Shown here in pieces: positions 54,746 to 64,000 of a DNA stretch of 64,000 nucleotides; the stretch's first letter is position 1; each line of letters opens with the position of its first letter. The notes under the pieces are model-generated. The model had not been told where the DNA came from and made no database searches. It was given only the letters and a program-made list of their open reading frames with translations. This stretch comes from Ascarosepion bandense (lineage: Eukaryota; Mollusca; Cephalopoda; Sepiida; Sepiidae). The translations under genes and the position numbers were made by a program. The DNA is taken from assembly GCA_037127315.1 (NCBI GenBank), contig JBBBDQ010001156.1, positions 1,203,501-1,267,500 of the forward strand, written 5' to 3'.

Positions 54746-54759
54746 TATTGTACTTTGAC

Positions 54760-56138
<1,379 letters not shown>

Positions 56139-56254
56139 CACTATCTTCCGCGGGTATATTTTCTTTTGGTCTAATACAGCGGAGAGAGAGAAATTAATAT
56201 TAGTGGTATTATTAGTTGTGCTTTATTGTAATTCGCCATGTGAGCTTATGTAAA

Positions 56255-56412
56255 AAAACTATTTTAATACTATCATATACTTGTAAAAACCGGGGAACAG
56301 AAAAATTAACTATTTTAATAATGTCATATACTTGTAAAATCCGGGTAATGGAAAAATTAGCTATTTTAATACTATCATGTACTTTTAAAATCTGGGGAAT
56401 AGATACGTTAGC
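56255..56412. repeat. 51-bp tandem repeat, three copies
   Basis: 'ctattttaat' begins at 56259, 56310 and 56361. Each unit continues with 'atcatatacttgtaaaa' and 'cgggga'. Confidence 0.9.
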
Positions 56413-56679
56413 TGACAATTTGAGGGAAAGAGATATATATAATCTTCTTTCTTTTTCATTATTGTTTTCTTTCTCCTTCATGTACGATACGCATTGTTTT
56501 GGATCAGACAGAAATTTGAAGAAATGGTCGCAGTCATAATAAAATGTCAGGATTACTTGATGAGGTCAAGTGAGGTTAGATCCCTCAACAGATGTTCCCT
56601 GAGAACAGAAATTTGTGGGAATTGAAACATCTAAATAAGATGCAATCGAAAGGAAGTGAGCTGGTGATATTTCATTCGT

Positions 56680-56850
56680 CGCGCCACGTCCCGCCCCGCA
56701 AATCGCGTGGGTGGAAAACGGTCTCATTGGTCAAAAGCTTTTGAGTCGGCCAAATCCTCCGAGAGGATTGAAGAGGGTTATAAAAATCCGGAATCGGCGA
56801 GAAAACTCATTTAATTTGGAGTTTTGAGTTTAGTTGTTGGTGATTCAAAA
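56680..56850 (+). promoter_or_regulatory. promoter-like sequence (GC box, CCAAT box, TATA box)
   Basis: CCCGCCCC at 56690-56697, inverted CCAAT (ATTGG) at 56726-56730, TATAAAAA at 56779-56786, spaced as in a classical pol II promoter, with a start expected near 56810. The block is CpG-rich in AT-rich surroundings. No obvious coding exon follows. It could belong to an LTR, to a processed or dead gene, or to a non-coding RNA. Confidence 0.45.
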
Positions 56851-57451
56851 TGTAACGACCGTGGAAAAGGGTTCCCAACTGGGGGAGCCATGACAAGCAG
56901 CCGGTCGCCTACCACAGAACTTATGGCTAAAGAGTTAATGTCGAATGAATCCTGCCGCCGATTAACTTAAACAGTTAATTTGGAATAATGAGCCTTCGAT
57001 AGGAATACCGAAAGAACGTCATTGTTTTTTATTTTTAATTATGGGAGAATCGAAATTTCTGATTCTTCGTTCGCTCTACTTCGGTAAACTCCGTTAAACT
57101 CCGATAAGAACCCGAAAGTTATTTGTTATTTTAGAAGTTGCATAGAGAGCCCTGATTATAGAATATGTGAAAAGACTTTAATGAAAATTTAATAAATACA
57201 TGAAAAACTTTAGTGAATAGTTGAAGAGCTCTGTTTACTTTAACGAAACATAGAGAAAACATTTTTATTTAAGGATTGAAAGCTCTGATATTTTTAAACA
57301 AACTCTCTCTCTACGTTGTAAACTGGCATTTCGACAAATCATTCTGACAATTGTATTATCTGCTCCTGTGATTAATAATTGTTTTTTTTTTATAAAGACA
57401 TTCTTTGTAACTCTCCAGACGGGTTCGACCTTATTCATTTATTTTATTATT

Positions 57452-57456
<5 letters not shown>
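56851..57456. other. no gene recognised downstream of the promoter-like block
   Basis: No open frame with a recognisable domain follows the putative start. Confidence 0.4.

Positions 57457-57491
<35 letters not shown>
57457..57491. repeat. (TG)n microsatellite
   Basis: TG run. A (TA)n run lies at 57751-57801. Confidence 0.95.
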
Positions 57492-57744
57492 GTGTTTATC
57501 TTTAACCACAAGTGTACACCAGTGTCCGGTCTGGTATTGATGAAAAGACGCCTACTGAAATTGCACAACACGACTTCTGAGATCAATTCACAACATGGGC
57601 AGTGGCCCGTTTTTGCAACAGACGTCTTGAAAACCAGCTTTTGTGACGAGATCATCACGACCAGCAACAACGGCCGAAAGCGTCCGCACGCTTTATAAAA
57701 GTAAATGGATGAACAGTGGGTTTAAAACCTTAGATAACTTTCTT

Positions 57745-57801
<57 letters not shown>

Positions 57802-57802
<1 letters not shown>

Positions 57803-58660
57803 AATGAAAAATGAAAGTTAGTAAAAAAAAAGATTTTCATTGGCAGATAAAAGAGAAAGAAAAAATTATTGCAGAGAAAATATAACCGATAATAAAGCAA
57901 GTATATATCTAAAGAAAAAAAAGATAAAGGTTTCAGGAGTGGATAAGAAAGAAAACTGAATGAATAAATGAATGAATGCATGAATTAAAGGAAGAACAAA
58001 AACAAAATAGAAAGAAAAGGCAAAAACCTATAAATAATAATAAAAAAAGATCAAACAAGGAAAAAGAAAGCATCTAATAGAAGACAAATATACATGAATA
58101 ATATTCGCAATGGAAAAGGAAGAAAATTCGTTAAACGCATAAAAAAAAGAAAGAAACATTCAATGAAAATAATGATGAAAATGAAAGAAAAAGAGAAATA
58201 TTCAACAAAGAAAAGACAACAAAACAACGGATGAAAAAAAAAAAATAGGAGTAAAATAAATCAAAAAGAAAGAAAGAAAGAATAAAAATGATTCATGAGA
58301 AGAAACTGATAGGTAGATAGAGAGAGAGAAGAGGAAAAGAGAGAAGAGGAAAAGGAAAAACGACATGACAAGGAAAATAAAAATACCTTGTTTAAACGTT
58401 AAATAAATCTTTAAAAAATAGACAAAAATAATGAAGAGAGACTAAGAAAGAGAGAGAGAAAGAGAGAGAGTGAGAGAGATAAGAATTCGCAAAAGAATTT
58501 ACAAAGGTAACTTTTAAAAACGCCATGAATGAATAATTTAGGAAAAAAGTAAACAAACTAAAATGGAACAAAACTGTAAAAAAAAAAAAAAAAAAAAAAA
58601 AGGTAAAATCCGGAAGGAAATAAAGAATAAATAAATAAAATTGATAAAGTAATAAAAAAT
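57802..58660. repeat. purine-rich low-complexity DNA and A-run
   Basis: A/G-rich with (AAAG)n, (GA)n and a 25-bp A-run at 58578-58602. Confidence 0.88.
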
Positions 58661-58983
58661 GAAGGAAGCAGACACGGTTACTTCCCTTGATTTGCTTTTC
58701 ATCCCTCTTCTTCACATCGTCTTGTAACCGACTGTACATTTTCTTAACTGCTGTCACATTCGAGAAGCACAATTTTGTCCCATCATCTAGAGAAATGTTT
58801 GCCCCAGGACACAACATTCTCAAGAAACCTTCTGCACATCCGTCTTAGTCAATCCCAAAATTCTTTATCTTTTTTTCTTTCGTTATACTCTTTTGTAGTT
58901 GTTCTATTTCTGCAATTTATAGCCGTTTTGTTTATGTTTTCTTTCTTTTTCATTGATACCATCTATCTTAGACACAAACAATT

Positions 58984-58984
<1 letters not shown>

Positions 58985-59038
<54 letters not shown>

Positions 59039-59092
59039 GTTTTATTCTTCCTGCTTGTCTGCCTATCTATCTATCTATCTATCTATCTATAT
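58985..59092. repeat. (TATC)n microsatellites
   Basis: Two TATC tracts at 58985-59039 and 59063-59092. Confidence 0.95.
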
Positions 59093-59164
59093 GTATATGA
59101 ATAAATATGGTTTTAAGGTGTGTTATATTTATAGGATAAAGTGCTCAATATCAGAGATAAAGCG

Positions 59165-59304
59165 TATGTAAATATAAAAGAGAGAACATTGAAGTGAGCA
59201 TTCAGGGGCGACAGACTGTTTCATGCTAAGTGCAATCATCTGGCCTGATGATTGCGATTTGCATGAAAAAATCTGTCGACCTTGAGTGTTGACTTGAATG
59301 TTCA

Positions 59305-59306
<2 letters not shown>
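59165..59306. repeat. head-to-head pair of hammerhead-like repeats (family HH-4)
   Basis: Arms 59165-59238 and 59239-59306 are inverted around 'caatcatctggcctgatgatt'. The plus arm reads CTGATGA-TTGC..GCAT-GAAA and ends CTGTCGACC. The minus arm reads CAGATGA-TTGC..GCAT-GAAAC-AGTCTGTC-GCC. Both keep the core order and a 3-bp helix II. The two arms offer GGC/GCC pairing for helix I at the junction. Confidence 0.5.

Positions 59307-59355
<49 letters not shown>
59307..59355. repeat. (TA)n microsatellite
   Basis: TA run lying between two hammerhead-bearing repeats. Confidence 0.95.
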
Positions 59356-59359
<4 letters not shown>

Positions 59360-59374
59360 GAGAAAAACTGGTAT

Positions 59375-59580
59375 AGAATAAAATGTGTGAGAGGCCGTGA
59401 ACGTTTTGTTTTAAGTGTGTATTCATTGTTGTTGTTATTATACATGTTATACAGTAAGTGTCCATTATGGTATTTGTGACGCTACACGTGTTTCGAGTCT
59501 AAAGTTGACTCTCTTCAGGCGAATATACTTTACGTATCGGCTTTCTTTTGTTTCTGTTCGCCAAGGTGTCGTTTATAAGC
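59375..59580 (-). mobile_element. short repeat with hammerhead core (family HH-1, copy b)
   Basis: Reverse-oriented copy of 693-905, sharing 'cgatacgtaaag', the ribozyme core and 'aaacaaaacgttcacgg'. On its own strand it runs into (TA)n at 59307-59355. Confidence 0.68.
59470..59535 (-). ncRNA. hammerhead ribozyme motif, type I-like (copy b)
   Basis: Minus strand: CTGAAGA (complement of 59512-59518), helix II GAGTC/GACTC with loop AACTTTA, GAAA, AC/GT helix III around ACGT, and GTA with cleavage expected between 59483 and 59482. Helix I has inner CGC/GCG (three Watson-Crick pairs) and outer GTAT/ATAC. Relative to copy a, two inner pairs change from G-U wobbles to Watson-Crick while pairing is kept. 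Confidence 0.75.
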
Positions 59581-59582
59581 AT

Positions 59583-59683
59583 GTAAGTATTTTGAGGGGG
59601 ATTGGTGGTTTTTCATATCAGCATATGATGATATAAAAATATGCTGATATGAAAAACGACCAATCCCCCAAAAGTACTTACTT
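59583..59683. repeat. inverted repeat, about 43-bp arms
   Basis: Arms 59583-59626 and about 59638-59683 are inverted, built around 'gggggattggtggtttttca'. The short spacer is 'gatgatataaaa'. It is followed by a (TA)n run at 59690-59725. Confidence 0.9.
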
Positions 59684-59684
59684 A

Positions 59685-59731
<47 letters not shown>

Positions 59732-59744
59732 AATAGTAATCGTA

Positions 59745-59800
59745 TATCAGTCTAACATGTTTCACTCTTCGTCAGAGATTGAGAGAAAACAATAAAATTG
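59745..59800 (-). other. hammerhead-like core with minimal helix II
   Basis: Minus strand CTGACGA-AGAGT-GAAAC-AT-GTT, followed downstream by (TA)n. Helix II cannot form well, so this may be a relic. Confidence 0.3.
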
Positions 59801-59924
59801 AGAGAAAACAATAAAGTTAAGCAATGTCTTTTTTCGATTTTGTTTGGGTGAGTTCTCATCAGTCAGACACATGTCACCTGAATTAAAACCGCAGATATTT
59901 CTATTATATATATGTAAGCTTACG

Positions 59925-60165
59925 AGGATGTAAAGTCAATAGTCATCTCCTATCTCACTAACCTGCATCTTCTCTCTCTTGCTCCTTTTTTCGTCTACAC
60001 TTCTCTCATCAGTATTCTTATCCTTCTCTTATCCACTTCCTGACACTCTCTATAACCTGTCACTCTTTCTCATAATTTCCCTGCTATGTAGCCCCCTGCA
60101 AAACAATGGCAGTAAAATGTCTTGATTGGGGCGATATGATTATAAAAGAAAAACAAAAAAATCCT
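59925..60165 (+). mobile_element. LINE 3' UTR and tail
   Basis: From 'gtaaagtcaatagtcatctc' through GTAGCCCCCTGCAAAACAAT and GGCAGTAAAATGTCTTGATT to A-rich. No coding part left. Confidence 0.85.
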
Positions 60166-60590
60166 GTACTACTATATGGGATCAATTCTACATTACAATT
60201 AATATATAAACTGATCCCTCATTTTATGGCCACATTTATCTTTATTTTACCCACTTCCTGACACCCACTGTAACCTGTAACTCTTTCTCATAACTTTCCT
60301 CCTATGTAACCCCCTGCAAAACAGTGGCAGTAAAATGCCTTGCTTGAGGTGATATGATTATAAAAGAAAAAAAAATTCTGTACTACTATATGGGATCAAT
60401 TCTACATTACAATTAATATATAAACTGATCCCTAACTTTATGGCCACAGTCATCCTTATTTTACCCACTTCCTGACACCCACTGTATCCTGTCACTCTTT
60501 CTCATAACTTTCCTCCTGCAAAACAGTGGCAGTAAAATGCCTTGCTTCGGGCGATATGATTATAAAACAAAAACAAAAAAACTAAGATCT
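60166..60590 (+). repeat. 214-bp tandem unit: MITE plus LINE tail
   Basis: 'actatatgggatcaattct' at 60171 and 60385 starts two copies of a unit made of a palindromic MITE (60173-60232, 60387-60446) and a LINE 3' tail (60236-60372, 60447-60590). With the preceding tail this makes three LINE tails in tandem. Confidence 0.88.
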
Positions 60591-61124
60591 ACAATGTAAT
60601 TATCCATCATATCACGATTTCTTGACCCATGTTTTGCGTAGATTTCAGATTTGTAATTTTGCTTTCTGGTTATTATAATATTACCCATTTTTGTTAATGT
60701 AAAAAAAGTCAAAATCTCGCTAAGATTCAGGGTTATTACGAAATGTAAAAGTGTATGGGACAAAGAAAAACATCATTAAGGAACGAAAATATAAAATAAT
60801 ACGAAATTAGATCGAAAATAATGATTGACATTCCATTTTGAAGATCAAAATTGAGTGGGAAGCGATTCAAAGAAGAAGTCGGAAGAAAAGCAAGAACTGC
60901 AATAAAAGAAACTTTTAGCATAGACATTATGGTTACATCTTGCCATTTCAGTTGTAAATTTATGAGACTTTTTGACAATCTAGTAATTTGCTTTAATTCA
61001 TAGAGTCGAGAAAGTATAAAAGGGAGTTTATCAGAATAATTACCAAATGGGTATTTATAGAAAAGACACAGGGAAACTACATTACGGTGGCGTGAAAATA
61101 GCTGAAGTTAAGATAAACTGTCAG
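60591..61124. other. no gene; weak LINE traces
   Basis: AT-rich. About 61040-61115 resembles the minus-strand LINE segment around CLFYKY ('gacacagggaaactacatta'). Confidence 0.4.
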
Positions 61125-61340
61125 GACTAAAAACATTGAAGATTCTTCTTAGTATTTACACTATTTTCATTATTCGGACTATTGTCCTCATCTTTCTTGC
61201 CACTTGTACGAAGTTTCGGCCGTTGTACGCTCCGGCCTTCTTCAGTTGCTAGGAATTTCGAACCGAACCTTTTATTACGATAACTGGGGTATATCAATCT
61301 CATTCCTTGTGCGAAGCCCCTTTGGGTAGTCATGAGTTAT
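61125..61340 (-). mobile_element. Penelope terminal repeat with hammerhead-like core
   Basis: Minus strand: 'gttcgaaattcctagcaa', CTGAAGA (complement of 61239-61245), one bulged A, helix II GGCCG/CGGCC (5 bp, 61218-61222 with 61233-61237), GAAAC, TTC loop and GTA, then 'caatagtccgaataatg'. It is the best-paired copy of this core in the window. The bulged base before helix II departs from the canonical hammerhead. Confidence 0.6.
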
Positions 61341-61484
61341 CTCCTTCTAATACGACTCCCTATATTAATTGTAATAAATTATAAACCACTTTAATAACTA
61401 AAGTTACTATATATATATATATCAGGAATGAGAAAAATCAATTAATTAATGTTCAGTCAGATTTGAGTCTGCTCACTGGGATGT

Positions 61485-61795
61485 CAGTCAGTCAGTTAAG
61501 TGTCATACGTGATACACGCTTGGCGATCATGTATCGAAAGAGACATGGCTGACTGGGCAGAAGATTATCCCTCAGTAGGTTCCCATTGCATTCTGCGGTA
61601 GACTGCTTGCCGACCAAGGCTATAAAACACAATCTGTCCTGCTATTTGACCCATAACTGGAAGGAAGAGACGGATTAATACCTTTCCCAAGGGTATTTGC
61701 GCATAAGTGAATACAATGGATTCAACTGAAATTCGAACTCCACTGCCCGGTTTCTCGTTCCGAGCCGATATCCACTGTACCACAACGCACATACT
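61485..61795 (-). mobile_element. SINE (family A) with target-site duplication
   Basis: Full-length minus copy flanked by CTGGGATGT at 61476-61484 and 61796-61804 (9-bp direct repeat). Confidence 0.9.
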
Positions 61796-62152
61796 CTGGG
61801 ATGTACTTATCGGAAAACATCGTATATGTACCAAATGCGACCGGAACAAATATTCGAAAGAAAGACATTTCAAGTAACAAAAGTACACTGACAAGTATAG
61901 CAATAGTACTATCCTGTCAAATGATTCATGGCGCATTAAATATAAAATCAAGGAAGAGTACAATAGAAATTTCCCTGAAATTAATCGAAAGACTTCAGAA
62001 AAACTAACATTTATTAACAGACCTTAAAATTGCGTTCAAGCAGGAGACTGATTGCTACCATTCGTTGTTGAAGATTGTGTCCACACTGCATATATTTTCT
62101 ATCACGGATATTGAACACTTTACCCGATAAATACAGCATTTCTTATAACTTG

Positions 62153-62157
<5 letters not shown>

Positions 62158-62184
<27 letters not shown>
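62158..62184. repeat. (TA)n microsatellite
   Basis: TA run at the 5' side of the Penelope fragment. Confidence 0.95.
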
Positions 62185-62186
<2 letters not shown>

Positions 62187-62189
62187 CAT

Positions 62190-62645
62190 TTGGTTACAGG
62201 TGTTGAGTTCAGTTTTGATGCCACTGTGTACGTTCAGACAGATGGCTTTATGATGTGCAGCTCTTTGGGCCTGGTTCTTGCCAATATTATTTGAGAAAGT
62301 CGACAATCCTTTCGTTTATATGAAATACATATGAAATTATGAAATTATATGAAATATGTCAACGATAGGGTCTCCATTTTTGATTGTGCCAGTGATGCCA
62401 ATAAATTTCTAGTACAACTAAATTCTCTACATCCCTCCCTTAAGTTTACCATGGAGGTTGAGAAGGACATGGCTCTCTCTTTTTTACTGTCCTAGTACAG
62501 CGTAGGGACGGGGTTTTCCTGACAAGTGTCTTTCATAAATCCACTTTTACAAGACCATGCCTCTAGGTATGAGTACACATGGTTTTCTGTTTTGCACAGC
62601 GCTCGCTCGGCCCATCATTTACGCGTTTTAGAGGCTGTATATTTG
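62190..62645 (+). pseudogene. Penelope-like RT fragment, third subfamily
   Basis: Frame pieces: GVEFSFDATVYVQTDGFMMC and SSLGLVLANII (motif B, normally QTDGVAMGSPLGPVLANIF), then KYVNDRVSIFD (catalytic YVDD changed to YVND), NKFLVQLNSLHPSLKFTMEV, EKDMALSFL, and a short LRVLEAVYLKTN resembling the GIY-YIG C-terminal end. About 30 bp between motifs B and C and most of the endonuclease are deleted. Dead element. Confidence 0.82.
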
Positions 62646-62654
62646 AAGACTAAC

Positions 62655-62940
62655 TGAAACAGCAATGAATAAGAATTCTACCAAGAAAACAGTGAAGTTT
62701 GCTGGTGGCAGTGCAATGGTCTTTGGAATGATTTCTGCGCTTGGAACTTTGCCTCTTGTACATTTAAATACGAGAGTACGTGCTGGGATATATAAAAATT
62801 TGTTAGAACGTCACATTGTTCTTGTGTTGCGAAATTGTGGTATTGACACTCCTGTATTTATGCAAGATAATGCTCCTTGCCATAAGGCGATACTCGTGAT
62901 GAATCATCTCGCAGAGCAAGGAATTGAGATATTTGACTAG
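62655..62940 (+). pseudogene. Tc1-like transposase, C-terminal part
   Basis: STKKTVKFAGGSAMVFGMIS, HLNTRVRAGIYKNLLERHIV, FMQDNAPCHKA (second catalytic Asp of DD34E) and MNHLAEQGIEIFD, followed by a stop in the place where DWPPxSPDLNPIE would normally come. The N-terminal domains and the third acidic residue are missing. Confidence 0.85.
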
Positions 62941-63055
62941 TTATTCTTCGTTCATATTGGTTGACATCACTCCTAAACAAACTGAACTTTGATTTGTCAC
63001 TGATAAAACTTTGGACCAAACAACTTCTGGCCAGAGTACATGCTTCTTCGCGAAA
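62941..63055 (-). pseudogene. Tc1-like transposase, central part, inverted
   Basis: On the minus strand the codons give VVWSKVLSVTNQSS and CLGVMSTNMNEE, a frameshifted version of the WxKVLFSDESKFxLFG block (first catalytic Asp). It normally precedes the KTVKFAGG block but here lies beyond it on the opposite strand. Confidence 0.6.
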
Positions 63056-63057
63056 AA

Positions 63058-63990
63058 ACTGACAAAATGAACCTCGCTTCTGATCTTGAGAAGGACCTCT
63101 AATCCGTGATGGACTGGGATAAGAAATGGCTTGGAAATTTTAATGCTTCTAAAATGAAGTTGCTATCTATTAACTATCATAGACAATCGATCCTACCCAC
63201 CCTTAGCATGGGAACAGGCTTGCCTCCCTGAGAGTAAAACACTACGCCTCACTTTGCCTCACTCTCTCAGCAGACCTTAAGTGGAATCACTATATCGAAT
63301 CCATTGCTAAATCCGCTGCTAAGAAGGTTGGTTCGCTGTGCAGGGCCAGGAAGCTTTTCCCGTGTGAGTCCATCCTGCACATATATGAATCTACCATCAG
63401 CCCATGTATTGAATAATGCTGACACATCTAGTCGGGTGACCCTGCTATTCACCTCAGGGTTCTTAACAAAATCCAACGAAGAATCTGTAATGTGATCGAT
63501 ACCGACTTGGCAGCTCAACTGCAGTCGCTATCTCACCGGCGTGACGTGGCTTCCCTGTGCCTCCTCTATAAATACTTTCACGGCTTCTGCTCCAGTGAAC
63601 TTAGATTACTGGTTCACCCTAGGTATGAATTTACATGAGCTACAATATTAGCAACTAGGTTCCACCCTTTTACAGTAAACCGATAAAAGATAACCGCAAT
63701 TTCTACTCTAACAGCTTCTTTTCACACAGTTCCCGCCTGTGGAATTCCCTTCCATATACTTGCTTTCCCGACAGCTACAATCTCCAGGAATTTAAATGTA
63801 AGGTCAATAGACATCTCCTGTATCACAAACTCGCATCCGTCTCTCAAGTTCCTTTCTTCATTTACTCCACCACCATTCTCGGTATTCTCATCCGGCTTTT
63901 ACCCTCTTCCTGACATTGCCTTTCCCCTGTGTAGCCCCTTGTGCAACAGTGGCAGTAGAATGTCTTGCTTGGGGTGAAATGATTAAAAAA
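63058..63990 (+). mobile_element. Jockey/CR1-like LINE, 3' part
   Basis: LASDLEKDL, KKWLGNFNASKMKLLSINYH, then the SLSADLKW-, IYKSTIRP- and KIQRRICNVID-equivalent blocks in shifting frames, NSLPYTCFPDSYNLQEF-like end, 3' UTR and the tail CCTTGTGCAACAGTGGCAGT, AGAATGTCTTGCTTGGGGTG, AAATGATT and poly(A). Only the region after the YADD box is left. Confidence 0.9.
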
Positions 63991-64000
63991 AATATTGAAG

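Noticed and set aside
60000..60030. CTGATGA-like word on the minus strand near 60005
   Set aside because: Lies in the LINE 3' UTR, has no helix II or GAAAC, and is not conserved in the other LINE tails.

Overview
This is AT-rich (roughly one-third GC by eye) animal nuclear DNA with no complete host gene that I can recognise. Nearly everything identifiable is a decayed transposable element, a short non-autonomous repeat, a satellite or a microsatellite. The mix is RTE-type LINEs, a Jockey/CR1-like LINE, Penelope-like elements with a GIY-YIG domain, mariner and Tc1 remnants, tRNA-derived SINEs, and very many long (TA)n, (TATC)n, (TG)n and purine-rich tracts. It fits a lophotrochozoan, most likely a cephalopod mollusc such as an octopus. 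That assignment is inference from repeat style, not from a marker gene.

Layout. 0-2.7 kb: (TA)n tracts plus short repeats with hammerhead-ribozyme-like cores. 2.7-4.5 kb: a Penelope-like element broken by a SINE and by a 484-bp unknown insertion. 4.5-7.2 kb: a minus-strand Jockey/CR1-like LINE with endonuclease and reverse transcriptase (RT) remnants. 7.4-9.9 kb: SINEs, then an RTE LINE split by a Helitron-like element that ends in a 206-bp near-perfect palindrome. 10.9-12.4 kb: a ~185-bp tandem repeat. 12.5 kb: a tRNA-headed repeat carrying a hammerhead-like core. 13.5-15.1 kb: two RTE remnants. 16.2-18.4 kb: a mariner element containing an 8-copy 178-bp array made from its own 5' end. 19-20 kb: purine-rich DNA. 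20.2 kb: the best-formed hammerhead ribozyme. 21.2-22.2 kb: a Penelope-like 3' end. 25.5-27.2 kb: a 50-bp minisatellite. 27.7-33.1 kb: a cluster of LINE 3' ends in both orientations. 33.8-34.4 kb: RTE. 35.8-38.2 kb: the best-preserved LINE, with a 473-codon RT frame and an intact YADD. 39.3-41.2 kb: a duplicated SINE, then RTE plus a SINE with target-site duplication. 41.5-42.5 kb: a second mariner. 43.4-47.2 kb: RTE copies with nested SINE, MITE and Helitron-like insertions. 47.4 kb: a CpG-rich block. 48-49.1 kb: purine-rich DNA. 49.1-50.3 kb: Penelope terminal repeats. 50.6-54.4 kb: RTE, tandem SINEs and a Helitron-like element. 55-58.6 kb: purine-rich blocks and an isolated promoter-like sequence. 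59.1-60.6 kb: further hammerhead-like repeats and LINE tails. 61-64 kb: Penelope, SINE, scrambled Tc1 and LINE fragments.

The most interesting signal is a set of short repeats, unrelated in sequence, that share hammerhead-ribozyme architecture (CUGANGA, helix II, GAAA, a short helix III, then GUH). Two copies of one family differ in helix I, yet the pairing is kept. In another family the ribozyme core sits directly behind a tRNA-like A-box/B-box head and runs into a microsatellite. The second standout is the satellite born inside a mariner transposon. No enzyme encoded here looks intact enough to be active, except possibly the RT segment of the 36-37.4 kb LINE.
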